Assembly (NCBI RefSeq): GCF_010726645.1
Contig: NZ_AP022563.1
Location: forward strand, 3,038,001-3,102,000
Direction: 5' to 3'
DNA from: Mycolicibacterium duvalii
GTDB lineage: Bacteria; Actinomycetota; Actinomycetes; Mycobacteriales; Mycobacteriaceae
DNA: 64,000 nucleotides
Below, piece after piece: positions 25,971 through 36,971 of this stretch. Within the stretch, counting starts at the first letter, position 1; the number at the start of each line of letters is the position of its first letter. A model generated the notes under the pieces. It saw only the letters and a program-made list of their open reading frames with translations, did no database searches and was not told the DNA's origin. The translations under genes and the position numbers were made by a program.

Positions 25971-27163
25971 AGCGTGATGGGCACGCTGGCCGGGCCCCGG
26001 ACGGAGTTGGTGTGGACGTAGGAGACGTTGCGCTCGTCGACCTCCCACGCCGGGAATCTCTTCAGCGTCTCCTCCAGGGCCACCCTGGCCTCCAGTCGGG
26101 CCAGCGCCGCCCCGAGGCAGAAGTGTGCGCCGTGCCCGAAACTGATGTGACGGATGCCCGTTCGCGTGACATCGAAGGTGTCGGGACGCTCGTACTGGCG
26201 CTCGTCGCGGCCGGCCGAACCCGTCAGCAACGCCACCTTGGAGCCCGCCGGGATCGTGGTGCCGTGATACGTGGACTCCCGGAGGCTGAAGCGCCCCTGG
26301 ACCGGTGACGGGGCGTCGTAGCGCAACAGCTCCTCGACGGCGCCGCCGATGAGCCCCGGATCGTCGACGAGTTTGGCCCGCTGGTCGGGATTGCGCGCGA
26401 GCGTCAACGCCGCCCAACCGAGCAGCCGAGCCACCGTCTCGTTACCGGCGACATTGATCATCGCGATGAAGACCAGCAGCTCTCCGTCATCCAGCTGCCG
26501 TGGATCCACTCCGGGCGCAACCAGGTCGGAGGCCATCAGGTCGCTGACGACGTCGGTCCTGCGATGCTGGCGGCGCAGCGCGATCTGCTCTCGGTAGTAG
26601 GCGAACAAGCTGGCCGACGCCTCGTCCCCGGCCGCGGTGCGTTCCGGATTCCCTTCATCCCGGTGGACTTGGGCGTCCGACCATTCGCGCAGATTGTCGT
26701 GATCCTCCTCGGGGAATCCGAGCAGGGAGCTGATCACCATGACGGGCAGCTTCGCCGAGAAGTCGGTGACGTAGTCGAAGCCGTCGGTCCCGACGTACTG
26801 GTCGAGATATGCCTGACACAGCCGCCGGACGTAATCCTCCAGCTGCGCGATCCTGCTGCGAAAGAAGGTGCGGTTGACCATCTTCCGCATCGTCGTGTGG
26901 TCGGGAGGATCCATCATGATCATCGCCTTGGGCGGATCCCAGGGGTCGTCGGTGATCATGTCGAGGGTGATGCCGTGCTCGGAGGAGAAGGTCTCAGTGT
27001 CCAGAGATGCGGTCATCACATCGTCGAACCGGCTCAACGCATAGAAGTCATACTGGTCGTTGTAGTACACCGGCGCTTCGTCGCGCATACGCCTCCATAC
27101 CGAATAAGGCTCAGCGTGCAGGGTGCGGTCGAACGGATCCCAGCGCAGGTCCATCGTCGTCAT
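25967..27163 (-). CDS. Cytochrome P450
   Basis: A 398-residue P450. I-helix VAGNETVAR, ExxR in VEELLRYD, haem loop FGHGAHFCLGAA with Cys349. Asn replaces the Ser common after the I-helix Gly, as in several steroid- and terpene-oxidising actinobacterial P450s. ATG 27163 has AGGAGG eight bases upstream; an earlier in-frame ATG at 27187 would lie inside the operator. Followed by a coupled crotonase. Confidence 0.92.
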   Translation of the reverse strand: MTTMDLRWDPFDRTLHAEPYSVWRRMRDEAPVYYNDQYDFYALSRFDDVMTASLDTETFSSEHGITLDMITDDPWDPPKAMIMMDPPDHTTMRKMVNRTFFRSRIAQLEDYVRRLCQAYLDQYVGTDGFDYVTDFSAKLPVMVISSLLGFPEEDHDNLREWSDAQVHRDEGNPERTAAGDEASASLFAYYREQIALRRQHRRTDVVSDLMASDLVAPGVDPRQLDDGELLVFIAMINVAGNETVARLLGWAALTLARNPDQRAKLVDDPGLIGGAVEELLRYDAPSPVQGRFSLRESTYHGTTIPAGSKVALLTGSAGRDERQYERPDTFDVTRTGIRHISFGHGAHFCLGAALARLEARVALEETLKRFPAWEVDERNVSYVHTNSVRGPASVPITL

Positions 27164-27181
27164 GTCACCATCCTCCTCGCT

Positions 27182-27204
27182 AAACACTATTACACGATAT
27201 GTTT
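27182..27204. promoter_or_regulatory. Island operator site 9 (AAACA-N13-TGTTT)
   Basis: A perfect core inverted repeat between the divergent P450 and crotonase genes. An additional half-site TTACA starts 8 bp in at 27190, with TGCAC at 27208. Confidence 0.77.
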
Positions 27205-27274
27205 AACTGCACTATGATCCGCTAGCATTCAGTATCGTTCAGGGCCACGGCGCCGAATCGAGGAGGACCCACAG

Positions 27275-28087
27275 GTGGAAACGCGAGAGTTGGACCACGT
27301 CATCTACGAAAAGGACGGGGCCGTCGCGCGCATCATCCTGAACAATCCGGACCGGGCCAACGCCCAGTCCTCCGAGATGGTGCACAGCGTCAACGAAGCA
27401 CTCGACGACGCGCAATACGACTACAACATCAAGGTCGTGATCATCAAGGCCAACGGGAAGGGGTTCTGCTCGGGCCACATCCCCGACGGGAGCTATCCCG
27501 AGTTCAAGGCCGAACTGGAGGCCTCCGGGAAGGTGTGGCGCTCGGCCGCGCAGCTCTTTCTGTGGCCGGTGCTCAAGCTGTGGGAGTTCCCAAAGCCGGT
27601 GATCTCCCAGGTGCACGGGTACGCCATCGGCGGCGGCACCACCTGGGCCCTGCTCCCCGAGATCACGGTCTGCAGCGATGACACCTGGTTCCAGATGCCG
27701 CTGGTACCCGGGTTCGGGTTACCAGGTTCGGAGACGATGTTCGAGCCCTGGGTGTTCATGAACTACAAGCGCGCCGCCGAATACCTCTACACCGCACAGA
27801 AGATCAGCGCCGAGCAGGCCCTCGAGTTCGGACTGGTCAATCGGGTGGTCCCCCGGGACCGGCTGGAAGCCGAGGTCGAGGAACTGGCGGCCAAGATCGC
27901 CAAAGCGCCACTGATCACCCTGCAGGCCACCAAAGCCGGCATCCTGCGAGCGTGGGAAGGAATGGGTTTCCGGACCCACCAGCAGGCCAGCAACGATCTG
28001 CAAGCCCTGGTGACCGGTTCCAAGGAGTTCCAGAACTACGTCGCCGAGCTGATGAAGAAGGCCGCCAAGCCCTCCGACCGGGTCTGA
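27275..28087 (+). CDS. Enoyl-CoA hydratase/isomerase (crotonase) family protein
   Basis: A 270-residue crotonase from GTG 27275 after an AGGAGGA ribosome site. GFCSGHIPD and GYAIGGGTTWALLPEITV form the oxyanion hole. The active-site stretch QMPLVPGFGLPGSETMF lacks the usual Pro-Glu of hydratases, so the reaction may be different (isomerisation, hydrolysis or decarboxylation). Followed 3 bp later by an ACAD, forming a two-gene unit. Confidence 0.87.
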   Translation: METRELDHVIYEKDGAVARIILNNPDRANAQSSEMVHSVNEALDDAQYDYNIKVVIIKANGKGFCSGHIPDGSYPEFKAELEASGKVWRSAAQLFLWPVLKLWEFPKPVISQVHGYAIGGGTTWALLPEITVCSDDTWFQMPLVPGFGLPGSETMFEPWVFMNYKRAAEYLYTAQKISAEQALEFGLVNRVVPRDRLEAEVEELAAKIAKAPLITLQATKAGILRAWEGMGFRTHQQASNDLQALVTGSKEFQNYVAELMKKAAKPSDRV

Positions 28088-28090
28088 CGC

Positions 28091-29293
28091 GTGCCGCTGT
28101 CGCCGATCGTCCGGCTCGGGGGCGGACCGCAGCTGGACGCGCTGCGGAACCGGCTGCGCGAATGGCTCGCCGACAACCTGCCCGACGAGTTCCGCCACAC
28201 CGCCGCCAACCCGGACTATCTGCCACGCGACAGCCACGAGCGAGCGGTGCGGTTCTGCCGGGCACTCCATGAGCAGGGCTGGTTCGTACCCCACTGGCCG
28301 GCACAGTTCGGCGGTGGCGGCCTGGGCGTGGTCGAGCAGGTGGTCATCCGCGAAGAGCTCGCCTATGCCGGCGCTCCGCTGGTGAACACCAACGGGGTCA
28401 ACATGCTGGCGCCCGTGCTGTTCCGGTTCGGCACCCCCGAACAGCGCACCGAACACCTACCCAAGATCGCGCGGTCGGAACGCATGTGGGCGCAGGGATA
28501 TTCAGAGCCGGAGGCGGGCTCCGATCTCGCGGCACTGCGCATGACGGCCCGGCGCGACGGCGACGACTACATCCTGGACGGCCAGAAGACGTGGACCAGC
28601 AACGGTGTTCTCGCCGACTGGATCTTCGTGCTCGCCCGCACCTCACCGCTCGGCGACAAACGCCAGGCCGGCATCTCATTCTTCCTGGTAGATCTGGAAA
28701 GCCCGGGAATCACTCGTCGGCCCATCCGATCGATGACCGGATACCCCACCTTCGCCGAGGAGTTCTTCGACGGGGTCCGCGTCCCGGCCGGCAATCTCGT
28801 CGGCGGCGAAGGTGAGGGTTGGACGGTCGCCAAGGCGCTGCTCGTCGCGGAACGCTCCAACGTCACCCGCGCCGCACAAGCGCAGCGCTACCTCGACGAA
28901 CTCGTGGACTGGTGCCACGAGCAGCGCGGGCAGATCCATGATCCGTTGGCCGACCCGGCCAATCGGCTGGCGCTGGCCCGCGCGGTCGAACGCGTCGAGG
29001 TCGGTCGCGCCCTGTCCTACCGAGTGGCCGAGCAGCAAGCCGCCGATGAGCTCGACCCGGCGCTGCCCTCGCTGTCGAAGCTCTACTACTCGGAACTGAC
29101 CGCCGAATTGCGGCAACTGGGAGCCAAGATACTCGGACCCGCCGGGGCCCTACTTCCTGACGACCCTGACGCCCTGCTGAACGGACACTTCTCCGAAGGC
29201 CTGCTGCTTTCGCTGCTGCACACGATCGGCGGTGGCACCAGCGAAATCCAACGTGACCTGATATCCACTGCGGGACTGGGCCTCCCGCGCTAG
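28091..29293 (+). CDS. Acyl-CoA dehydrogenase
   Basis: A 400-residue ACAD: YSEPEAGSDLAAL, DGQKTWTSNGVLADW, LLVAERSNV as the helical-domain base region, and a C-terminal HTIGGGTSEIQRDLISTAGLGLPR. Full-length type without a small partner, so possibly a homotetramer, or paired with one of the orphan small ACADs. GTG 28091 lies 3 bp after the crotonase stop. The last 4 bp overlap the convergent crotonase at 29290. Confidence 0.92.
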   Translation: MPLSPIVRLGGGPQLDALRNRLREWLADNLPDEFRHTAANPDYLPRDSHERAVRFCRALHEQGWFVPHWPAQFGGGGLGVVEQVVIREELAYAGAPLVNTNGVNMLAPVLFRFGTPEQRTEHLPKIARSERMWAQGYSEPEAGSDLAALRMTARRDGDDYILDGQKTWTSNGVLADWIFVLARTSPLGDKRQAGISFFLVDLESPGITRRPIRSMTGYPTFAEEFFDGVRVPAGNLVGGEGEGWTVAKALLVAERSNVTRAAQAQRYLDELVDWCHEQRGQIHDPLADPANRLALARAVERVEVGRALSYRVAEQQAADELDPALPSLSKLYYSELTAELRQLGAKILGPAGALLPDDPDALLNGHFSEGLLLSLLHTIGGGTSEIQRDLISTAGLGLPR

Positions 29294-30057
29294 CCGAATT
29301 CCGCCCGGCCGGCAGCCGCCGCCGAACGCTGTTGAGCCACCGTGGCGATCGCCAACTCCAGGGGTTCAAACGACGCCAGTTGGGCTGCTTCGACGGCGGC
29401 CAGCAGCCGCTTGGTGAGCTCCACCGCGCCGGCGTCCGCCTCAGCGACCTCGCGGGCAATGGCGACCGCCGTGTCGACGGCTGAGCCGGGTTCGGCGAGA
29501 TCGGTGACCAGACCCGCCCTGTGTGCATCCTCGGACGGTAACCGGTTGCCCCGCAACAACAGTGAAGCGGCCCGCGGACGCCCCAGCTGTTGGGTGAGGC
29601 GCCACGCCAGCCCGCCGTCGGGCACCACCGCGCGCGTCACGAAAGGCGCGGCGAAGAAGGCGTCACGCGAAGCCACCACCAGATCGCACGACAGCACCAA
29701 ACTCCACCCCAGGCCGACGGCCGCGCCTTCCACGGCGGCGATGGTCGGCACCGGGACGGCGCGCAACTGTTTCAGCACGGCTTGAGCGTGCTCGACCCGG
29801 CCCGCCGGGCCCATCGCCCCGTCACCGTGCGCCGGCCCGGTCTTCAGGTCTCCCCCGGCGCTGAAGAATCCGCCCGCACCGGCGATGACGATGCCGCGCG
29901 CGTCGCCCGCGGCCTGCAGCGCCTCGGCCAGCTCGGTCCAGGACTCGTAGCGTAGCGAGTTGCGCTGCGCCGGACGGTTGAGCAGAAGCACGGCAATGCC
30001 GTCGTGAACCTCGGTCCGCACCAGTGCATCCCCGTCGGACGCCGACGATCCGGTCAC
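29290..30057 (-). CDS. Enoyl-CoA hydratase/isomerase (crotonase) family protein
   Basis: A 255-residue crotonase. GGFFSAGGDL and GAAVGLGWSLVLSCDLVV make the oxyanion hole; FVTRAVVPDGGLAWRL carries the Asp of the PaaG-like subgroup rather than two Glu. Starts with GTG 30057 overlapping the previous stop (GTGA). Last gene of the six-gene unit that begins with the E1 gene at 34941; all junctions in it are overlaps or nearly so. Confidence 0.87.
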   Translation of the reverse strand: MTGSSASDGDALVRTEVHDGIAVLLLNRPAQRNSLRYESWTELAEALQAAGDARGIVIAGAGGFFSAGGDLKTGPAHGDGAMGPAGRVEHAQAVLKQLRAVPVPTIAAVEGAAVGLGWSLVLSCDLVVASRDAFFAAPFVTRAVVPDGGLAWRLTQQLGRPRAASLLLRGNRLPSEDAHRAGLVTDLAEPGSAVDTAVAIAREVAEADAGAVELTKRLLAAVEAAQLASFEPLELAIATVAQQRSAAAAGRAEFG

Positions 30058-30854
30058 TGGCGCTCAAGGAACTTGTCGATGGCCGCGCGGTGCTCCGGTG
30101 TGGTGAAACACTCTGTCTCCGCCGAGATCCCGTACTCCAGAATCGCGGTCACCGCCCGCTCGGCATGCAGATTCAGGGTGCGCTTGGTGTCCTGCACCGC
30201 CCGGGCCGGCAGCGCTGCCAGTCGATGCGCCAAAGCCAGCCCCTCGGCCTTGATCTCGGCATGGGGAACCACCCGGTTGGCCAGTCCCAGCTCGACCGCC
30301 TTGTCTGCTTTGATCCGTTCGCCGAGCAGCAGGTACTCCTTGGCTTTGAGCAGGCTCATCAGCAGGGGCCACAGAACCGACCCGCCGTCACCGGCGACCA
30401 GGCCGCTCGCCACATGGGTATCGGCGAAGAACGCCCGATCGGACATCACCACGATGTCGCACAACACCGCGATACTGCAACCGAACCCCACCGCCGGGCC
30501 GTTGACCGCCGCGACGATGGGCAACGGGAAATCGATCATGTCCCGCACGATGCGGCGGGCGTCGCGCATGCCCTCGCGCCGGGTCACCGGATTCTCCACG
30601 TGGGTGTGCAACCACTCGACGAGATCGCCGCCCGCCGAGAAGGCGTCGCCGGCGCCGGTGAGCAGGACGGCGCGGGCATCGGCGTCCTCACCCAACGTGG
30701 ACCACAGCCGGGCGAAGGCGCCGTGCATCCGGTTGTTGACCGCATTGGCATGGCCCGGGTTGTTCAACGTGACGATGCGGACCGGGCCGTCTTCGGCCAC
30801 CAGGATCTCGTCGCAACCGGTGACAGTCGAGGTGCCCTCGGGGAGTTCAGTCAT
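30054..30854 (-). CDS. Enoyl-CoA hydratase/isomerase (crotonase) family protein
   Basis: A 266-residue crotonase. GDAFSAGGDL and GPAVGFGCSIAVLCDIVV are the oxyanion segments; HVASGLVAGDGGSVLW has an Asp in the active-site loop. Start ATG 30854 is one base beyond the stop of the flavoprotein gene; a TTG at 30863 is the alternative. Member of the 29290-34941 unit. Confidence 0.87.
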   Translation of the reverse strand: MTELPEGTSTVTGCDEILVAEDGPVRIVTLNNPGHANAVNNRMHGAFARLWSTLGEDADARAVLLTGAGDAFSAGGDLVEWLHTHVENPVTRREGMRDARRIVRDMIDFPLPIVAAVNGPAVGFGCSIAVLCDIVVMSDRAFFADTHVASGLVAGDGGSVLWPLLMSLLKAKEYLLLGERIKADKAVELGLANRVVPHAEIKAEGLALAHRLAALPARAVQDTKRTLNLHAERAVTAILEYGISAETECFTTPEHRAAIDKFLERQ

Positions 30855-30855
30855 G

Positions 30856-32683
<1,828 letters not shown>

Positions 32684-32687
<4 letters not shown>

Positions 32688-32911
32688 GCGATGACCGCGA
32701 TCAGTGCACCGACGTCATAGGTCCCGCCGGCTTCGACCTTCCACGACACCACGCCCGAGGCCGGCGCTTCGATGTCCATCTCCACCTTGTCGGTGGCGAT
32801 CGAATACAGCGGATCGCCTTCGGCCACCGACGCACCATCGGCGACAAGGAATTCGGTGATCTCGGCTTCGGTGATGGCGTCGCCCGGCTTGGGCATCCGC
32901 ACTTCCGTCAC
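32684..32911 (-). CDS. Stand-alone lipoyl/biotinyl-domain protein
   Basis: A 75-residue protein that is a single lipoyl-type domain: MPKPGDAITEAEITEF at the start, ATDKVEMDIEAP with Lys42 as attachment site, and a closing GGTYDVGALIAVIA strand. The DKVEMDI context is typical of lipoyl domains. Full E2 proteins carry an E3-binding region and an acyltransferase domain after it; both are absent. GTG overlaps the E1 stop by 4 bp, so it is made with the E1 enzyme and likely receives its acyl group from it. Confidence 0.88.
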
Positions 32912-34941
32912 AGGATTCTCCTGATGGCTTCGACGAGTTGGGCAGCGCCGGGTCGGCAGGCTGCTTCGAGAGTGGCGGCGCGCGGCACGGGCGTGTAGGT
33001 ACCGGCCACGCGCTGGATCGGTGCACTCAGCACACCGAACAATTCGGTACCCACCGTCGCCGCGATCTCGGCGCCGGGTCCGCAGAAACCGACCGACTCG
33101 TGGGCGACCACCAGACGGGTGGTCTTACGAACCGAATCGAGCACGGCGGCGACGTCGAGCGGCACCAGTGTGCGCAGATCCACGACCTCCACCGACACCC
33201 CGTCCTCGGCGAGCTCTCGGGCGGCCTCCAGTGCGGCGTGAACCATCACGCCGTAGGTGACCACCGTGACGTCGGAGCCCTGTTGTTTGACGTCGGCCTG
33301 CCCCAGCGGCACGACATGGTCGGCCACCGGGACCGGGCCTTTGCCGCCGCCGTAGTAGAGCTTCATGGACTCGATGAACAGGCACGGATCGTCGTCGGCC
33401 AGGCACGCATTCAACAGCCCCGCAGCATCGGCGGCAGTGCTCGGCCACACCACTTTCAGGCCCGGAGTGTGCATCGCCCACGCCTCGAAGGCCTGGGAGT
33501 GCTGAGCCCCGGCACCCATACCCACCATCGTCCGGATGACCAGCGGCGCACCCGTGCGACCACCCGACAGGTAGCGAACCTTCGCAGCATGGTTGGCGAT
33601 CTGATCCATCGCGACCCCGAGGAAATCCATGAACATCAACTCGGCCACCGGACGCAGACCAGCCAGCGATGCGCCGATGGCGGCACCGATGATGGAGGAC
33701 TCCGCGATCGGAGTGTCGAGCACCCGGTCCTCGCCGTAGGTGGCCGACAGGCCGGCGGTGACCTTGAACATGCCGCCACCCGACGGGTCGCCGATGTCCT
33801 CACCGAGCAGCACGATCGAGTCGTCTTCGGCCATCGCCCGGTCCAGGGTGCGGTGGATGGCCTGCACCAGTCCCATCTCCTCGGTGTCGCCGGTCCGGTC
33901 GGCAGGCACCCCTGAGGCAGCCGCCCGGGACATGTCAGAGCGCTCCGATCCGTTGGCGTTGAACACATCTCGTGTGAGTTCGGCGGGATCGGGCGGTGGG
34001 GAGGCGACCGCCGCGGTGAACGCGGCGTCGATCTCGGCCGCGACCTCGGCGTCGATGGCGTCGAGATCGGCGTCGGCGATCACGCCGTCGGCGATGAGTC
34101 GCTGCCGGAAGCGGGTGAACGGGGGGTCGGCCCGTTTGGCGGCCAGTTCGTCCTGATCGGCGTAGCCCATGGCGTCGCCGAAGTAGTGCCCCTGCAGGCG
34201 GTACGCCACTGCCTCGACGAACGACGGACCTTGTCCCGATCGCGCGCGTGCGACCGCCGAGGCGACGGCGTCGTACACCGCATGCGGGTCGGCACCGTCC
34301 ACGGTGACACCCGGCATCCCGTAGCCCTGCGCCCGGTCCGAGAGCCGGGACGTCCGGGTGTAGCGGTGCTGCGCCGTGCATTCGGCCCACGCGTTGTTCT
34401 GGCAGAAGAAGATCACCGGCAGATTCCACAGGGCGGCCATGTTCATGGCTTCGTGCACGTACCCGATGCTGGTGGCGCCGTCGCCGAAGCTGACCAGAAC
34501 GACCTGGTTGGTGTTCCGTCGTGCGGCCGCGAGTGCGATGCCGTTGGCGATCAACGGACCCGCTCCGACGATGCCCGTGGTCCACGCGATTCCGTGGGCG
34601 GGATCGTAGATTCCCATCGCGCCGGCTTTACCCCTCGACAGGCCGGCGCGGCGGCCGAGGATCTCGGCGAAGTAACCGGGCAGGTCGACACCCTTGGCGA
34701 GCACATCGCCGAGTCCGCGATACGTCGTGACGAGTTGGTCATCGTCGTCGAGAGCCAGCATGGCGCCGGCGGACATGGCCTCGTGGCCGTCGACCGGCCA
34801 ATAACTCATCGCCGCCTCACCAGACGACAACGCTTTGCGGACCCGCTTGTCGCCGTGGTGGACCTTGCTCATGAGCCGGTACAGCGCCAGCGAATGGTCG
34901 CTCGTCGGCGACGGCGCTCGGGTGCCGGTTTCGGTGGACAT
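32908..34941 (-). CDS. Fused alpha-beta 2-oxo-acid dehydrogenase E1 component
   Basis: A 677-residue protein joining the two E1 subunits. The alpha part has the thiamine diphosphate motif GDG at 153-155 with NN at 182-183. The beta part begins near residue 365 (EEMGLVQAIHRTLDRAM) with the pyrimidine-binding ELMFMDF segment and a C-terminal transketolase domain (VVDLRTLVPLD). It would decarboxylate a 2-oxo acid and pass the acyl group to a lipoyl arm. Similar to acetoin/branched-chain E1 enzymes. ATG 34941 follows a GAGGAG site. First gene of the minus-strand unit 29290-34941, downstream of the operator at 34971. Confidence 0.92.
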   Translation of the reverse strand: MSTETGTRAPSPTSDHSLALYRLMSKVHHGDKRVRKALSSGEAAMSYWPVDGHEAMSAGAMLALDDDDQLVTTYRGLGDVLAKGVDLPGYFAEILGRRAGLSRGKAGAMGIYDPAHGIAWTTGIVGAGPLIANGIALAAARRNTNQVVLVSFGDGATSIGYVHEAMNMAALWNLPVIFFCQNNAWAECTAQHRYTRTSRLSDRAQGYGMPGVTVDGADPHAVYDAVASAVARARSGQGPSFVEAVAYRLQGHYFGDAMGYADQDELAAKRADPPFTRFRQRLIADGVIADADLDAIDAEVAAEIDAAFTAAVASPPPDPAELTRDVFNANGSERSDMSRAAASGVPADRTGDTEEMGLVQAIHRTLDRAMAEDDSIVLLGEDIGDPSGGGMFKVTAGLSATYGEDRVLDTPIAESSIIGAAIGASLAGLRPVAELMFMDFLGVAMDQIANHAAKVRYLSGGRTGAPLVIRTMVGMGAGAQHSQAFEAWAMHTPGLKVVWPSTAADAAGLLNACLADDDPCLFIESMKLYYGGGKGPVPVADHVVPLGQADVKQQGSDVTVVTYGVMVHAALEAARELAEDGVSVEVVDLRTLVPLDVAAVLDSVRKTTRLVVAHESVGFCGPGAEIAATVGTELFGVLSAPIQRVAGTYTPVPRAATLEAACRPGAAQLVEAIRRIL

Positions 34942-34970
34942 GCAACTCCTCGACAGTCTGGCCGTCAATA

Positions 34971-34993
34971 CTACAATATGACGTTTTCTGTTT
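34971..34993. promoter_or_regulatory. Island operator site 10 (CTACA-N13-TGTTT)
   Basis: Inverted repeat with one core mismatch, 30 bp upstream of the E1 ATG and 7 bp beyond the SnoaL stop. A CGTTT half-site lies 8 bp further right at 34997. Confidence 0.65.
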
Positions 34994-34999
34994 AATCGT

Positions 35000-35404
35000 T
35001 TAGTTGCTCAATTTGTCGAGCTGCGCGGCGAACAACATGCGGTCGAAGTAACAACGCTCCAGGATCAGACCCACGCCGTCGAAGCCGAAGACGTTGACGC
35101 TGAGCATGTCGATCGGGGTCCCGGCACACGTCGTGCGGGTCTCCACGACCAGTCCGTGCGGGGCGTGGAATATCGCCTCGGCGCTATAGCTCATCTGCGG
35201 TAGCTCGTCCCACTGCCGCAGGATCATCTGCCGAACCGCAAGGTCACCGTCGTACACCGTTGTCGTGGGCACGATTTCGTAGCGCGGGTGGGTGAAGGTG
35301 GCCATGATCTGGTCGAGGTCGCGCGCGTTCTCCGCGGCGACGTGGCGCAGCACCAGCGCCTCACGTCGGCGCAATACCTCGAGATCCGGTAGCACCGAAG
35401 TCAC
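35000..35404 (-). CDS. SnoaL-like (NTF2-fold) protein
   Basis: A 134-residue NTF2-fold protein: helix LRRREALVLRHVAAENARDLDQIMATFTHPRYEIVP, then SVNVFGFDGVGLILERCYFDR. SnoaL-like esters/cyclase or isomerase activity is possible; function unknown. GTG 35404 overlaps the DUF35 stop (GTGA). Last gene of the LLM-ligase-thiolase-DUF35-SnoaL unit. Confidence 0.8.
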   Translation of the reverse strand: MTSVLPDLEVLRRREALVLRHVAAENARDLDQIMATFTHPRYEIVPTTTVYDGDLAVRQMILRQWDELPQMSYSAEAIFHAPHGLVVETRTTCAGTPIDMLSVNVFGFDGVGLILERCYFDRMLFAAQLDKLSN

Positions 35405-35805
35405 CCCCGCTCGAACGTCGGCAGATTCCTGCCGTCTGTCAGCGGTATCCAGCCCACCCCGACCGCCTCCCCCACCTGTGGCGGCGGGCCGAAGATGTTG
35501 GACATGATCCGGACGCCCTCGTCGAGGTCGACCAGCACGACCGAGTACGGCACCAGGTCGGCCAGTGCGGCGATCGGGGCCCGGTGATGCACGCTGACGG
35601 CGTAGACCACCCCCCGGCCGGACAGCCGTTCCCACTGCAGATCGTCGTGGCCGCAGTGGGGACAGGCGAATCGGGGGTACCACACCAGGGCCCGGCATCC
35701 CGAGCACCTCTGCATGTGCAACTCGCGGTTGCGCGTCGCTTCCCAGAACGGGCCCGAAGCCGCGCTGGGCTCAGGCACTGGAAGATCGCGGATCTCCGCG
35801 TTCAC
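35401..35805 (-). CDS. DUF35 zinc-ribbon/OB-fold protein
   Basis: A 134-residue DUF35 protein. The N-terminal zinc ribbon has CSGC and CPHC pairs, followed by an OB-fold (GVVYAVSVHHR, PYSVVLVDLDEGVRIMSNIFG). In steroid side-chain degradation the DUF35 domain of ChsH2 partners with the aldolase Ltp2; the immediate 4-bp overlap with an Ltp2-like gene supports the same here. GTG start. Confidence 0.87.
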   Translation of the reverse strand: MNAEIRDLPVPEPSAASGPFWEATRNRELHMQRCSGCRALVWYPRFACPHCGHDDLQWERLSGRGVVYAVSVHHRAPIAALADLVPYSVVLVDLDEGVRIMSNIFGPPPQVGEAVGVGWIPLTDGRNLPTFERG

Positions 35806-36971
35806 AGCGTCGCCCCCGTCCCGAGGATGACCGTCGACGTCGCCGACAGCACCCCACCGGTGCCGTGCGCGAGAGCCACCTCGGCGCCGGCCACCTGCCG
35901 ATCCTCCCCTTCGCCGCGCAGTTGACGTGCTGCCTCGACGAGCAGGAAGGCGCCGAACGCACCGGGGTGGGTGTAGGCGAGACCACCGCCGGTGGTCTGC
36001 CCGGGCAGTGCGCCCCCGGGCGCAAGTACCCCACTGCCGGCGAACGGGCCACCGTCCCCCTTCTCGCAGAAGCCCAGATCCTCGAGCGCGAGCAGGACGG
36101 TGATGGTGAAGGAGTCGTAGAGTTCGACGACGTCGACCTCACCTGGGCTCACACCCGCCGCACAGAAGGCCGCGGGGCCGGACTGCGCGCCGGGGGTGAC
36201 GGTCAGATCGGGCATCTGGGAGATCATTGCGTGCGAGGCCGCCGATGCGGCGCCCAGCACGTACACGGGCGGCTTGGCCAGTGTGCGCGCCCGCTCCGCG
36301 CTGGTGAGCACGACCGCCGCGGCACCATCGGTGACCAGGCAACACTCGAGCTTGTGCAGGGGCTCGGCGAGATAGCCCGATCCGAGCACGTCGTCGGTGC
36401 TGATCGGGTCGCGCAGATGAGCGCGCGGATTCCGGGTCGCCCAGCTACGGGTGTCCACCGCGATCTGTGCCAATTGTTCTGCGGTGGTGCCGAATTGGGC
36501 CATGTGCCGGTTCGCGGCCAGCGCATAGGCGCTGATCGGGAGCATCACACCGTAGGGTGTCTCCCATTCCAGGCGCTCGGGAGTGGCGAAGACGCCGAGG
36601 CCCTTGTCGCCGCGTTTGCGAGCCGCACGCGGCGTCGAAGCGTAGACGATCACCACAGTCTCGGCCTGGCCCGCGGCGATAGCCGCCGCGGCGTGCTCCA
36701 CGTAGAGGCCGTAGCTCGCTCCACCGGTCTGGGTGGCATCGGTGAAACGTGGTGTCATTCCGAGATATTCAGCCAATTCGACCGAATGCATCAGGGTACC
36801 CCCGGTGCACGTGCACAGACCGTCGACGTCACGCACCGTCAATCCGGCGTCGGCCAGCGCGGCCCTGACGACCCGCGCTTCCAGTTCGCGCAACGGCACG
36901 TCGATCACACCCGACGGCGACACCTCGTCGGCGACCCCGACCACTGCCGCCGCGCCGCGGATGCCCGTCAT
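35802..36971 (-). CDS. Ltp2-like lipid-transfer/thiolase-fold aldolase
   Basis: A 389-residue thiolase-superfamily protein of the lipid-transfer type. Where thiolases have the nucleophilic Cys it reads TDATQTGGASYG (residues 77-88), the TGGAS pattern of the Ltp2 aldolases. The C-terminal half has ELYDSFTITVLLALEDLGFC and GGGLAYTHPGAFGAF, with the conserved Tyr residues. Ltp2 cleaves a 3-hydroxyacyl-CoA with a tertiary carbon by retro-aldol reaction, releasing a ketone and a short acyl-CoA. Such activity here would end the shortening of a branched chain. ATG 36971 overlaps the ligase stop (ATGA). Confidence 0.86.
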   Translation of the reverse strand: MTGIRGAAAVVGVADEVSPSGVIDVPLRELEARVVRAALADAGLTVRDVDGLCTCTGGTLMHSVELAEYLGMTPRFTDATQTGGASYGLYVEHAAAAIAAGQAETVVIVYASTPRAARKRGDKGLGVFATPERLEWETPYGVMLPISAYALAANRHMAQFGTTAEQLAQIAVDTRSWATRNPRAHLRDPISTDDVLGSGYLAEPLHKLECCLVTDGAAAVVLTSAERARTLAKPPVYVLGAASAASHAMISQMPDLTVTPGAQSGPAAFCAAGVSPGEVDVVELYDSFTITVLLALEDLGFCEKGDGGPFAGSGVLAPGGALPGQTTGGGLAYTHPGAFGAFLLVEAARQLRGEGEDRQVAGAEVALAHGTGGVLSATSTVILGTGATL

